64,000 nucleotides of DNA, taken from positions 94,532,583 to 94,596,582 of the forward strand of contig OY720636.1 of assembly GCA_963169105.1 (NCBI GenBank), read 5' to 3'. Each line of letters opens with the position of its first letter. Position 1 is the stretch's first letter. This stretch comes from Ceriagrion tenellum. Its lineage: Eukaryota; Arthropoda; Insecta; Odonata; Coenagrionidae. The notes below the pieces were generated by a model. It saw nothing but the letters and a program-made list of their open reading frames with translations. It did no database searches and was not told the DNA's origin. Both the position numbers and the translations under genes were made by a program. This document shows positions 37,101 to 42,961 of the stretch, in pieces.

Positions 37101-40046
37101 CCCCTATTAAAAACATACTAGAAGAAAGGCTTAATTCAAACAATTAATGACTAGGTTATTTAAACTAAATATAAATGGGGATAAAATGTAATATTCTAAT
37201 GATTAATGGCATATCATATTTATGAACAGGCTTTTATTCATATTTAATTTCATTTTAATTAAATAATCAAGATTTAACCAATTTATTTTAAACATAATAG
37301 ATTATTTTTTTAGTTTTTATTGAAAATACATGTTATGCTGCGAGAAGCCAGTTTCTGCAGAATGTTTTATTGCATTTTGGATAATGAAGCCTAATTATAC
37401 TTAGTATCTTTTCTTCCACCTAGAATCTAACCAGAAAACTTGCAAATACTCTGGTTGCCATGTAGACAGATGAATAATGTCATTACAGCTCTCGCAGAAG
37501 CATCTTCATGGTAGTTTCATTTATGAAATTACAAAATTTTCTTGGCTAACTTTTATTTGTGCAGGTACGTGTAATGCTGTGTGGAGATCAGAATCCTAAA
37601 TGGACCCGTGAAGACCTCATCAATTACACCGAACCAAAACTGGGATACACAAGGGATAGGTAAGAATTCCCATTAATTTTATAGCTAGTTCATTAGATAT
37701 TTATGTCTGTAGAAATTCTTTTTCATTTTTCGATGATTCATTCTTAAAGATATAGTTGGTAAATGAATCTGAAGCATACATTTTCATATAAACCTTGTCA
37801 AACCCCAGAAACAAATGTCAACACTTTGCTTGTTTTATTTTCAGCTAAATGGTTGTAATTTCAATGTTTTTCAATTTTGCTGAAATGCTGTTTCGTGTGG
37901 GAAAGTGAAGAAAGTCCAATTTTTGAGGCTCCAGCAGAAATGTCAAACTTTGCTGGATTACTGCTTAAATAGTCGTGGTTTAATCACTGTCGGATTTTAA
38001 TACACATTGTCTCAGGCTTTGTTTTCCAAAAGTTTTGAGTCTTTGACTATTTTTTTAGAGCTGTTGTTAATTTTGTGGGACAACTTTATTACCGTTCATA
38101 CAAGTTATGGGGGGCTATAGGCGTCATATGTGGTATTGTTGCCTTCATCTTGAATTCTGAATTACAACCTCATACTTCTGAAAACATGAATCCAAAGATA
38201 TAACTTATATCAAATTTTATTTATGCTATATTTTTGCTCAACTTGGTAAAAGTACAGTCTGCAAGCCTGCTTCACTAAGTGGGGGTTAAAAATATGGGCT
38301 CATGTATTTGTTCTTGCTCATTAAGCAGCAGTTTGGCAAAAATTATAATTATAGCCATTTAATTGGATATAAGACAGGCTATTTGTCAATATTTGTTTCA
38401 TTGTAATTGGCCCAGACATTTTCTGTAATATCCAGCCTCAAAGTCGGCATCACTTAGCTTTTGCCCCTAAATCATTTTGAGCTGCATTCTCTGATTTAAC
38501 CTCCTCAGCCCGGAGACATATCCAGCATTATTTTTGGAAAATTCTTCATTCCTATGTTTTGCATTGTAAGCCATGTTTGTAGAGTTAATATCTCTGCCAC
38601 TTGAAGGGTGATTCCTGTGAACGAAGCTTCTTAATGATGCTGCTGCTTATCAGCAAGTGGCGTTGCCAATATTTTGCGTTGCTGAGTGGGAAAAAATTCA
38701 AACTTCTGTGTTTTGTATACAATACGCCAGGACCGAGGAGGTTAATAAGAAAATGGTGGTGGTAGGTGTGAACTCTGAACTTTATTTTTCCTTCCGCTTA
38801 TGTTGTTGATCAGTAATAACAGTTTTGCCAGCATTTCAGCTAGCATCTTCATTTCAAAATGATGATGCCGAATTTCGGTTGTCCTTATGTATAAACTGAT
38901 CTGGCATAGTTTTCGTTATGAATCAGCAACATATGTGGTGGAGAACCGGAAAATACAGCCTTAGAATGGTTTTGGTATTGATGGCTCTAGTAACTGTTGC
39001 ACACTATTGTAGAGAATGGTGAAGAACTTCTTACTTCTGTTTGAAATTTAAGTCACATTCTATGTGCTTTTTATGCCATTCTTTCCAGTGACTTTTAGCA
39101 TTTTAGTACTCCCTGAATGTCTACTTTTACTTTAAATGCTACCTTCATATAGGTTTAATGTTCTTTTTTTTAGATTTAAGAATGTTCAATGGCAAATTTT
39201 GTGGTGGATTGTACGAAGTTAACGGCATTTTACATAAATATATAGGCTCAAGGGAAATTCTGAAAGCATCAGTGTTTGTAAAGTTTGTTTTATGACCTAC
39301 TTCTTTGTTTTAGAATAAATTTTTCTGCATGTCACTGACCTGTCTGTTGACAGTTGTCTTAACCACTCGAAAGAAGTGAGGTGAATATTAGGATCTGGAA
39401 AGTGGTTTGCTGAGTAAAAGGAGAGGCTGAAATAGGGGTATGAGTGAAATACTGAAACTAAACTACCTGAAGCTGTAGATCATGAAAAGCAGCCTGTAGA
39501 CCATGAAAATCTGGCACTTGCTGTTTGATAATGTTCACCATCTGTCTAACGTGGCTGTCGCCTTAAAGATGGAAAATTTATATTCCTGGCAGAATTTGAG
39601 CTTGTGTGTGAAGAAATATGTGACTTGGTGTGCTAAGTTAGCTTGCTAGCTTCTACAACACTCCATTTAGGATGAATTTGAAACTATTTTGGCTTAGCGA
39701 AATGCTGACGTGAACCATGTGTGGCTGATGGGAGACTTTGATGGATGTTCTTTTCTTTCGTAGCCCTGGATTCCTGCGCTTTGTGTCTGTTTTGGTGAAA
39801 ATGTCATCGGAAGAACGCAAGGCTTTCCTCCAATTCACCACAGGATGCTCATCGCTCCCTCCCGGTGGCCTAGCCAACCTCTATCCCCGATTGACTGTGG
39901 TGCGTAAAGTGGATGCCGGAGAAGGTTCCTATCCATCTGTAAATACCTGCGTGCACTACTTAAAGCTGCCGGATTACCCAACAGAGGAGATACTTCGTCA
40001 AAGGCTGCTGGCAGCTACCCGTGAGAAGGGCTTCCACCTCAACTAA
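3919..40046 (+). CDS. HECTD1: HECTD1-type HECT E3 ubiquitin ligase, C-terminal 1470 residues (18 exons; spliced)
   Basis: Exons: 3919-4116, 5935-6098, 8817-9217, 10303-10472, 12594-13025, 14984-15243, 17949-18080, 18902-19321, 22323-22453, 23346-23659, 25400-25607, 28258-28462, 31091-31479, 33137-33286, 35193-35505, 36820-36966, 37565-37659, 39764-40046. Exon lengths sum to 4412 nt; with the one base owed by the previous exon this is 1471 codons including stop, and every junction keeps phase. The visible protein has a MIB/HERC2 domain, a long Ser/Gly-rich linker, an acidic stretch, the conserved region before HECT, and a complete HECT domain ending in GFHLN. HECT ligases take ubiquitin from an E2 onto a cysteine and pass it to a substrate lysine. 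The cysteine (TCVHYLKLPDY) is visible residue 1439, 31 from the end, the same spacing as in human HECTD1. TRIP12 was considered, but SSLPPGGLANL and YPSVNTCVHYLKLP are HECTD1-like. The N-terminal half is outside the window. Confidence 0.96.
4117..5934 (+). other. HECTD1: HECTD1 intron with an old pogo-like insertion
   Basis: It holds the inverted-repeat element at 5201-5772 and is otherwise unique AT-rich sequence. Confidence 0.85.
5201..5772. mobile_element. Old pogo/Tigger-like MITE remnant
   Basis: The left end CAGTAGACCTTCAGTAATCT follows TA at 5199-5200. The right end reads inward on the other strand as TAGCAGACCCTCATTAATCG and is followed by TA at 5773-5774. The ends resemble those of pogo/Tigger elements and have diverged mainly by C/T changes. 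No transposase is visible. Confidence 0.6.
5935..6098 (+). CDS. HECTD1: HECTD1 exon: Ser-rich linker after MIB/HERC2
   Basis: The exon lies between TTTTCAG and AAG|GTAAAT. Joined to the previous base it reads GRGGKNITDTSKSSSVLAS, then RKSSSTPSLPDATDN and SVASTDQAASADNLAAK. These motifs are conserved in HECTD1 just downstream of the MIB/HERC2 domain. It ends in phase 0. A 106-residue open reading frame elsewhere in the following intron is not part of it. Confidence 0.95.
6171..6380. repeat. Foldback inverted repeat, about 210 bp
   Basis: The left arm (GTGTAAAGGGTGTTAAGTCC, then AAATGAGTTATCATC) is mirrored by the right arm, whose reverse complement reads GTGTAAAGGATGTCCAAAAT, then AAATGAGTTATCATC. 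Arms are about 90 bp with a short centre. Clear target-site duplications were not found. Confidence 0.75.
7746..7790. repeat. Short palindrome beside (GAT)n
   Basis: ATCAGGGCCCCATTGAT is matched by ATCAATGGCCCTGAT on the other side of a GAT-rich centre, with one unpaired base. It could form a stem of about 15 bp. Confidence 0.7.
8063..8134 (+). pseudogene. tRNA-like cloverleaf (probable SINE head, not a working tRNA)
   Basis: The 72 nt fold as a cloverleaf: acceptor GGCTTGG/TCAAGTC (two G-U pairs), D stem GTGT/ACAC, anticodon stem CCTGA/TTGGG (two G-U pairs), loop CAGGCAA, T arm CTGGG-TTCGAAT-CCCGG. The apparent anticodon is GGC (Ala), but position 33 is A instead of the invariant T. I read it as the head of a tRNA-derived SINE or a tRNA pseudogene. 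A- and B-box-like sequences are present. Confidence 0.65.
8817..9217 (+). CDS. HECTD1: HECTD1 exon: conserved helix plus Ser/Thr/Ala-rich linker
   Basis: The exon begins after TTTGTAG with QAAEAIAESVLNVARAEAIV, a strongly conserved HECTD1 helix that directly follows NLAAK of the previous exon. It continues as a low-complexity Ser/Thr/Ala/Pro linker to SGNQK. The donor is AAAA|GTATGA at 9218, leaving two bases of a Lys codon. Only the first 25 or so residues are easy to recognise; the rest looks lineage-specific. Confidence 0.93.
9218..10302 (+). other. HECTD1: HECTD1 intron, no features seen
   Basis: CpG-poor, AT-rich intron of about 1.1 kb. I see no transposon ends, RNA gene or additional exon. 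Confidence 0.85.
10303..10472 (+). CDS. HECTD1: HECTD1 exon: linker
   Basis: The acceptor is TTACAG and the donor TCAA|GTGAGT. The one-base start completes the Lys codon of the previous exon and reads HGTEPSCGRSNMMSRISSG, then TRVRVTLPASHSEDKTGDN and NNQNNVLS. It has no domain I recognise. It is accepted because both splice sites are good, phase is kept on both sides, and it joins to the conserved exon at 12594. Confidence 0.85.
10473..12593 (+). other. HECTD1: HECTD1 intron with a TTAA-flanked MITE
   Basis: It holds the MITE at 11191-11517; the remainder is unremarkable intron sequence. Confidence 0.85.
11191..11517. mobile_element. piggyBac-like MITE with TTAA target duplications
   Basis: TTAA at 11187-11190 and 11518-11521 flanks 15-bp inverted ends: CACGTTGACCGCCAC on the left; the right end reads inward as CACGTTGACCACCAC. 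Inside are two similar units, CCGGTCACTATGACCAGCGT (from about 11442) and CCGGTCACTATGACCGGCGT (from about 11486). No coding sequence. TTAA specificity is the hallmark of piggyBac-superfamily elements. Confidence 0.85.
12594..13025 (+). CDS. HECTD1: HECTD1 exon: conserved VPNLTSS segment, poly-Gly and Ser-Pro repeats
   Basis: The exon starts after CTCTGCAG. It contains YVGTTMSVSVPNLTSSSVSE and ATLLETFAAMARGRRS, matching a conserved HECTD1 patch. After that come 11 consecutive Gly codons (12851-12883) and a run of alternating Ser-Pro codons (about 12916-12950). The donor is CCCAG|GTGTGT at 13026. The Gly and Ser-Pro tracts look like expanded simple repeats inside an intrinsically disordered linker. 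Long open frames on the opposite strand are shadows of this GC-rich repeat. Confidence 0.93.
13026..14983 (+). other. HECTD1: HECTD1 intron, no features seen
   Basis: About 2 kb of AT-rich sequence. I recognised no repeat boundaries or RNA gene. Confidence 0.85.
14984..15243 (+). CDS. HECTD1: HECTD1 exon: LSAAQS motif, Gly-rich linker, MSLTSTSSDSEQ motif
   Basis: With GATCAG as acceptor at 14978-14983 the two leading bases complete an Ala codon and give AALTGGLLSAAQSYPSLSSS. A Gly-rich stretch follows (15051-15170), then LTQVLDMSLTSTSSDSEQVS, which is diagnostic of HECTD1. The donor is GAG|GTTAGT; the next exon starts DFLESCRAPTLL, completing a conserved motif across the junction. A second AG at 14993-14994 would break the phase. 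Confidence 0.94.
15244..17948 (+). other. HECTD1: HECTD1 intron, no clear features
   Basis: A 2.7-kb AT-rich, CpG-poor intron. ACAGAATAATCTCGATATGA at about 15709 resembles a mariner/pogo-type end, but I could not find a matching partner. Confidence 0.8.
17949..18080 (+). CDS. HECTD1: HECTD1 exon: DFLESCRAPTLL and acidic tract
   Basis: This 44-codon exon is phase 0 at both ends (acceptor ATAAAG, donor ATG|GTAAGT). It encodes DFLESCRAPTLLAELEDDDE followed by an Asp/Glu-rich run ending in YEEVM. The motif and the acidic run are conserved in position and order in HECTD1. The open frame upstream of 17949 is intron sequence. Confidence 0.96.
18081..18901 (+). other. HECTD1: HECTD1 intron, no features seen
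   Basis: About 0.8 kb of plain AT-rich intron ending in TTGTTTTGTAG. Confidence 0.88.
18902..19321 (+). CDS. HECTD1: HECTD1 exon: WDDEYVLKRQFSALIPAFDP region, poly-Pro
   Basis: Exon of 140 codons, phase 0 at both ends (acceptor TTTTGTAG, donor AGT|GTAAGT). A Gly/Met-rich insert comes first, then KRRSWDDEYVLKRQFSALIP and AFDPRPGRTNVNQTTDLDVP, both nearly invariant in the family. Eight prolines and an acidic stretch follow, then LRLVLRGPNLPS. The Gly insert (about 18954-19050) and poly-Pro (19166-19189) are low-complexity additions. Confidence 0.96.
20932..22260 (+). mobile_element. Tigger/pogo-like DNA transposon, copy 1 (decayed)
   Basis: It is flanked by TA at 20930-20931 and 22261-22262. 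The left end CCTTAATATTCCAATTATAA and the right end, read inward as CTGTAATTTTCCATACATAG, match the ends of copy 2 at 23883-25135. Plus-strand remnants of a pogo-type DDE transposase lie at 21440-22061, with LMDVSCNRPFKTQ-like and GFKKCCLTNAIDG-like motifs typical of the C-terminal part of Tigger transposases. Frameshifts and stops separate the pieces, so it is not active. Confidence 0.85.
21440..22061 (+). pseudogene. Broken Tigger-like transposase (DDE C-terminal part)
   Basis: Two overlapping frames (21440-21652 and 21621-22061) carry the remnant. The second includes DVSCNRPFKTQMLKKWNEWL and WDAIDSTVIELGFKKCCLTN, a pattern seen in pogo/Tigger and Jerky-type proteins (conserved NRPFK and FKKC..NA.DG). 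The N-terminal DNA-binding part is not readable. Confidence 0.8.
22323..22453 (+). CDS. HECTD1: HECTD1 exon: RRVWEPTYT region
   Basis: The acceptor TTTTCAG lies only 62 bp beyond the end of a Tigger-like insertion. The exon encodes IPDVEVELDNPDWTIFRAVQ and QEKLRRVWEPTYT, the conserved segment before HECT, and ends two bases into a Thr codon (donor TATAC|GTAATG). Confidence 0.95.
22454..23345 (+). other. HECTD1: HECTD1 intron, no features seen
   Basis: About 0.9 kb, very AT-rich. No repeat boundaries are recognised, and no alternative exon is supported. Confidence 0.85.
23346..23659 (+). CDS. HECTD1: HECTD1 exon: linker and CSVEDVLQLLR motif
   Basis: The first base completes the Thr codon, giving TIIYREHKESEGSCEHVGET. 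A Ser/Pro/Thr-rich linker follows, then SSSCSVEDVLQLLRHLFVI, a conserved HECTD1 helix, and a short variable part to AIE. The donor is GAAG|GTATGC at 23660. The linker between WEPTYT and VEDVLQLL has a composition typical of disorder, so an extra alternative exon in the preceding 890-bp intron cannot be excluded. Confidence 0.94.
23660..25399 (+). other. HECTD1: HECTD1 intron carrying Tigger-like copy 2
   Basis: The transposon begins 224 bp after the exon end and occupies most of the intron; about 260 bp of ordinary sequence precede the next exon. Confidence 0.87.
23883..25135 (-). mobile_element. Tigger/pogo-like DNA transposon, copy 2 (inverted, decayed)
   Basis: It is flanked by TA at 23881-23882 and 25136-25137. 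The ends are CCGTAATTTTCCGAGTATAG and, read inward from the right, CCGTAATTTTCCAATTATAG. The body is the reverse complement of copy 1 over nearly its whole length, with many point differences. Transposase remnants read on the minus strand and are broken (for example an open stretch at 24719-25021). Confidence 0.87.
25400..25607 (+). CDS. HECTD1: HECTD1 exon: FTSKKITNKLLQQI and FPFETRQLYF region
   Basis: The acceptor is TTATTCCAG and the donor TCCAG|GTAATA. It encodes EDFTSKKITNKLLQQIQDPL, SSGALPMWCEELNHICPFLF and ETRQLYFNCTAFGASR. This segment just N-terminal to HECT is very highly conserved in HECTD1 and TRIP12/UFD4-related ligases. Confidence 0.97.
25608..28257 (+). other. HECTD1: HECTD1 intron with an inverted-repeat element and a diverged duplication
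   Basis: It holds inverted repeats at 26710-26902 and a possible diverged tandem duplication at about 27596-27910. The rest is AT-rich. Confidence 0.75.
26710..26902. repeat. Inverted repeat (arms about 30 bp)
   Basis: The left arm ACTTTACTTGGTACATTTTA continues TTGTACAAATG. The right arm, read inward, is ACTTTACGCAGTACATTTTA and TTGTACAAAC. A third related motif, CTACTTTACATGGTACAG, lies inside near 26828. It is probably a small non-autonomous DNA element; target duplications are unclear. Confidence 0.6.
28258..28462 (+). CDS. HECTD1: HECTD1 exon: RVGRLKHERVKVPRG, start of HECT domain
   Basis: The acceptor is TGTCACAG and the donor GAG|GTGAGT (phase 0). It encodes SIVWLQSQRDATLERQRA, then FRVGRLKHERVKVPRGERLL and MKIHADRKSILE. 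The HECT fold begins near the end of this exon. Confidence 0.97.
28463..31090 (+). other. HECTD1: HECTD1 intron with a 1.3-kb pogo-like insertion
   Basis: The insertion at 28829-30173 fills half of it. A pyrimidine-rich tract (about 30430-30480) lies downstream. Confidence 0.85.
28829..30173. mobile_element. Non-autonomous pogo-like DNA element, 1345 bp
   Basis: The left end CAGTAGAATCTTGTTATTAC is matched by the right end, read inward as CAGTAGAATCTTGTTGTTAC; TA lies on both sides (28827-28828 and 30174-30175). Variants of TTACGTAA-AACAAG recur several times just inside both ends. No transposase reading frame. It is CpG-rich compared with the surrounding intron, suggesting a fairly recent insertion. 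Confidence 0.85.
31091..31479 (+). CDS. HECTD1: HECTD1 exon: HECT N-lobe (GPTLEFYALVA)
   Basis: The exon begins after TTCCTTAG. It encodes VEFVGEEGTGLGPTLEFYAL, an acidic insert, then KPPGYYVRRPGGLFPAPLPQ and FLGVFLAKVLQDSRLVDLPL followed by SKPF. These are the core N-lobe motifs of a HECT domain (GTGLGPTLEFY, LGIFLAK, D.RLVDLP). The donor is GAGAA|GTATGT. The frame stays open past the donor into the intron, but the next exon fits only when spliced here. Confidence 0.97.
31480..33136 (+). other. HECTD1: HECTD1 intron with a GC-rich inserted block
   Basis: A GC-rich block at about 31693-31901 stands out; the remainder is ordinary intron. Confidence 0.8.
31693..31901. repeat. GC-rich insertion, possible solo-LTR-like remnant
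   Basis: The block begins TGTAGCGCCGGTTGGTAAGG and ends AACCGCTGCA, is GC-rich in an AT-rich intron, and starts with TG and ends with CA as LTRs do. Flanking GTAG and GTAA are at best an imperfect target duplication. The assignment is weak. Confidence 0.3.
33137..33286 (+). CDS. HECTD1: HECTD1 exon: HECT N-lobe insert
   Basis: A 150-nt exon between TAAATCAG and CCATG|GTAAGC. It encodes IGLSHSGTHFRSTTGIEEDA, then SSYISEESEKELELDPPK and ends in a split Trp codon. A Ser/Glu-rich insert at this place in the HECT N-lobe is a HECTD1 feature; the ELDPPK motif is conserved. Confidence 0.93.
33287..35192 (+). other. HECTD1: HECTD1 intron with a CR1-like LINE 3' end
   Basis: A LINE fragment occupies about 33988-34515. 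Nothing else is recognised. Confidence 0.85.
33988..34515 (+). mobile_element. 5'-truncated CR1/jockey-like LINE (3' end only)
   Basis: Plus-strand translation gives the very C-terminus of a LINE polymerase: KKINKIQMKAVHFIKSCLER, then LRWEPLETRRLHARLRLLGK. The 3' non-coding part (TTACACGGCTGGTGACCTAA to GATGTAGGTGTA) matches the opposite-strand copy at 53800-55160. Stops are present; it is a dead fragment. Confidence 0.85.
35193..35505 (+). CDS. HECTD1: HECTD1 exon: HECT N-lobe; followed by a GC donor
   Basis: The acceptor is CATTGCAG. The first base completes Trp: WFFGILSNEDLAEIDPARDR, then ARKKRILSDKTLSPEAKAHQ and SFQYLPSSRVYGFAAADL. The exon must end at GAC AAG GAG in phase 0 to join VMLENIEE at 36820. 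The donor there is AG|GCAAGT, a GC-AG donor with otherwise perfect consensus. Nearby GT dinucleotides put the next exon out of frame. Confidence 0.95.
35506..36819 (+). other. HECTD1: GC-AG intron of HECTD1
   Basis: The intron starts GCAAGT and ends TTCTCTTAG. The donor context AG|GCAAGT is the known strong consensus for GC-AG introns. No transposon recognised inside. A short near-palindrome (AAAGGCCCCT and GGGGGTCTTT) lies at about 36601-36625. Confidence 0.9.
36820..36966 (+). CDS. HECTD1: HECTD1 exon: HECT, FRKGFDRVFPMSKL
   Basis: Phase 0 at both ends (acceptor TTCTCTTAG, donor GAG|GTTAAT), 49 codons. It encodes VMLENIEEYSELLTSYCLEG, then QMEAFRKGFDRVFPMSKLRA and FSPEEV. This is the end of the HECT N-lobe, containing the conserved F..GF..V.P motif before the C-lobe. 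Confidence 0.97.
36967..37564 (+). other. HECTD1: HECTD1 intron, no features seen
   Basis: A 0.6-kb AT-rich intron with standard ends (GTTAAT, GTGCAG). Confidence 0.9.
37565..37659 (+). CDS. HECTD1: HECTD1 exon: HECT, LCGDQNPKWTREDLINYTEP
   Basis: The acceptor is TTGTGCAG and the donor GATAG|GTAAGA. The 95-nt exon encodes VRVMLCGDQNPKWTREDLIN and YTEPKLGYTRD, a hallmark of the HECTD1/TRIP12 HECT N-lobe to C-lobe transition. It ends two bases into the Ser codon that begins SPGFLRF. Confidence 0.97.
37660..39763 (+). other. HECTD1: HECTD1 intron with a TTAA-flanked MITE
   Basis: It holds the element at 38500-38741; otherwise nothing recognisable. Confidence 0.87.
38500..38741. mobile_element. 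TTAA-flanked MITE (piggyBac-like), 242 bp
   Basis: TTAA at 38496-38499 and 38742-38745 flanks inverted ends CCTCCTCAGCCCGG and, read inward from the right, CCTCCTCGGTCCTGG. No coding capacity. The ends differ from those of the elements at 11191 and 46608, so it is a separate family. Confidence 0.75.
39764..40046 (+). CDS. HECTD1: HECTD1 terminal exon: HECT C-lobe with catalytic cysteine
   Basis: The acceptor is TTTCGTAG. It encodes SPGFLRFVSVLVKMSSEERK, FLQFTTGCSSLPPGGLANLY, PRLTVVRKVDAG and YPSVNTCVHYLKLPDY, ending LLAATREKGFHLN and TAA at 40044-40046. The thioester cysteine is codon 39948-39950. The C-terminal sequence is almost identical to vertebrate HECTD1, so this is an intact active site. 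Confidence 0.98.
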
Positions 40047-41215
40047 GTTTTGCCTCCTATGAATCGCATCGTCGGCCATCCCCAAAAGAGAGATCCATTC
40101 CTTTACCCTTGGAAATCTGGGAAAATTGTGCTTTCACAGTGCTTGACTTGAATCGTCGGTTTGCTGTATTCTTTTATTCTTCTTCACAACATGCTCTAGT
40201 GGCAAATATTGTCATGAAAGTTTTCAGTGGATATTCTTTCAGTTTCTGCAAATGCATCAAGCTTTCTGAGTTTTCTTGAAGTTTAACCTAGGGAAATTAT
40301 TTTTTTACGCAGAATGTTTTCTTTACTTAGTGTCCTTATATGATTTCTTTAAATTATCACAAATGGTGTGTGTTGCAAAATGATTCAAATCTCAAAATGT
40401 ATAAAAAAATGGCCAATTGACCCCTTCAAATAATAACGAGCACAATTTATTTCTTCAATGTTTTGCTTATCTCTAGTTGTGGAGCTGTTGATTGTTTTCG
40501 TGGCAATCAAGTTTTATGTCTTGATGGCCAGTTTTGTTATTTTTTTTTCGCTAGAGCATTAGGCAGGAATGAAGGAATGGAGTTTAGGGAAAGGTGTTAA
40601 GTTATCTTGAATTCAAAACTCATAAATGTTCATGTTATATGACATATGATTCTGCGGAGGAGGAGAGGACTGTAGTTCGGCAGCCATAGGTGATAGTCAT
40701 TTGCTGAATCCTTATTGTGTTAAAGCTCACCCTATGCTGCTGCTGTGTTTGCGGCAGATTCCTCACTGTGCCTTATTGTGCATTGGCTGAGTTTGTTGCC
40801 AGCAGGTGAAACAGAATGGAGCATATTTATATAGGAGCTAGTGTGCTCTCGTTTAAATAGTCTGTGATTTAAAGATTTGAGTATGAAAGTGATGGAATGT
40901 GTGTTGGTATATTGGTGAATGTGCACAATAACTACCCAATGGGAAGTGCGTAGTGCCTCTCTGCTTATGTGTTTTATGCATGTTGTGAGAAGTTGCACAT
41001 AGCAGCAGCATATCTTTAAAAAGAAAAAACTACTGATGTTGGGGCACACATCCTGAAAGTCTCTTTTCTGAGAAGAAGTTGTGATTTTCAACAGAGTTTT
41101 ATTAATAATATTAATATTGGCTGTTGTCCAGGATGCTTGCATGGAATTTCATCCTCATTGGGAGTTATAAATGTAATTTAAGTGTTAATAACCTCAATAA
41201 AATCTTTTCCCAGCT
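40047..41215 (+). other. HECTD1: HECTD1 3' UTR (approximate end)
   Basis: AT-rich non-coding sequence from the stop codon to the first good poly(A) signal. I see no transposon in it. The open frame at 40732-41142 on the minus strand has no recognisable protein. The exact cleavage site is inferred, about 10-20 bases after AATAAA. Confidence 0.7.
41196..41201 (+). promoter_or_regulatory. Poly(A) signal AATAAA for HECTD1
   Basis: A canonical AATAAA in ACCTCAATAAAATCTTTT, followed by a T-rich stretch, 1150 bp after the stop codon. It is the most plausible end of the transcript; alternative upstream sites are possible. Confidence 0.65.
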
Positions 41216-42679
41216 GATTTTGGAAATTATTTAAATCTGTCATCAACTCGTGTGTTTCCATCTGCAGCTCTCTGTTCTGTGAGCCTGCTATTCAAACTAC
41301 ATTGAAAATCAAGACTTGAGAGGCAAAGACATCTTCTCTTCCATTCCTCACTTTCCTGTCAATCCCTAATTAATTATTTGGTTAACCATCATGACAAAGC
41401 ATTCATCTACTTCCATGACTTGTCAGAGCTGTTTTAGGTATTTTTACTTTTCCTTATTCCTGGTAATGGGAAAATGATCATCATCAATTCTAGCTGCATA
41501 CTTTTAAGTTTTATATTTAAGACTTACACAGCCTTATTCTTAACCTCAAATAACTTCACCTCCTTTTCCTTTTTCTACATTCCGTATGCCAATGCTGACA
41601 TATGTGCTCGTACTCTTCTTCAATTTTAACTGAAGAAATATTATTTAACGAATTTCGTTTGTACTGCCTGATCTTTGCAATGCTGATAATTCAGAGTAGT
41701 GGGAAAATGCATGTAAAGGCATGTTTACGTGGTGTGTTTACCAATGCAAGTATGCGGCCGGATGGCTGCTTGGACAAATGCTCCAAATTAGAACAGGCTA
41801 TTTTATGGCCACTCATTCATGCATTTGCTCAATTTTGGGTTTCTTCACGGTGCAATTTTAATGGTGAATGTGTTCTTGCATCTACTAATGTAGTTAAATG
41901 TATCATGTAAATACGGCTTAAGATGGGTGTGCGATGTGGGAATCAGGATTGGTGGATTGCCATCCTCCAATTACACATTAGTTTTTTTGTTTTGTCATCA
42001 TCCTCTTGTGTTAGTGGTCCACCCTACCGTGAAGGGAACAAACTCCTCTCATTTCTATCCAATTTTTTCCAGATATTCTTACTCGGCCTTACCAATGGCC
42101 TGTGGCGTTGGCATCTGCTTTTGAGACCTGGATTTTTAGGTTTTTTCTTACTGAGAAAATCTTAAATGATGAGGGAAAAGCATGCATGACAAGCAACTGA
42201 CCTTTAAAAAAAATTACCGGTTTTTTTCAAGGCGTATGAGTAGTGATGGGAATGTATTGAGACAGAATGTTGTCATATCAGCTGGAGATAAACAGCAAAA
42301 TTAATGTTTGTAACGCTATACTACTAAATGCAGTGGTAACTTAGTGCCTGGCAAAGCTCATGGTAATTCACATACTTGGTGTTTTCAGTGATGCCACGCT
42401 TTCTCCTGAAATGTGCTTCAACTTGGAACTCATGAACTTTAATGGTGGTAATGTGCATGAGTTGAAACAGAGTATTGGTAAGATATCAAGGAAGTACATG
42501 GACAAATGAAGATAGGAAGATGGCGATAAATAATTAATTATTCAAGGATCAAGACCTAGTTTCGTTTTTGTATGACCCTTACATTCAGATGGGGGAGGGG
42601 TTTGTGAGGAAATCCCAGGAGCTGTAGTAGTGTCTCTACTCAGCAGTTCTGTGCCATCGAAACGAGAGTTACCAATGGC
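41216..42679. other. Intergenic, no gene seen
   Basis: AT-rich sequence beyond the poly(A) signal. Open frames such as 41602-41910 have no recognisable domain. CpG frequency begins to rise here. Confidence 0.7.
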
Positions 42680-42961
42680 AATCGGGTTGGTGCAGTGGCT
42701 GGAGTATTGGCTTCCCGTCCGAAGGGGCCAGGGTTTGGGTCACGGCAGTGGGGTGATCTTCAATGGAATCTTGTTCCGATTTTTGGTGCATTGTGGAAAG
42801 TCCTTTAAGTATAGTTCTCCGTCCGTCCGATGGGACGTTACTCTGTTGGCCCCTCGGCTCCTTTATTCACGAGTATGCTAAACCTGACGACAATTTTCTC
42901 ATGATTCTGTCCACGTGTCCTGAAAGACGCCAATGACCTCCGTTTTCGGTCGCCTTTTGAA
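42680..42961 (+). repeat. tRNA-derived SINE (family A)
   Basis: The head ATCGGGTTGGTGCAGTGGCT, GAGTATTGGCTTCC and CCAGGGTTTGGGTCAC is an A/B-box-like, tRNA-derived start. The body (TCCGTCCGTCCGATGGGACG) and the end (CGGTCGCCTTTT) align with the copy at 52685-52988. Confidence 0.8.

Noticed and set aside
40732..41142. 136-residue minus-strand open frame
   Set aside because: It lies inside the HECTD1 3' UTR, with no recognisable domain.
41602..41910. 102-residue open frame after the gene
   Set aside because: No domain, no codon signal, and no supporting splice or start context.
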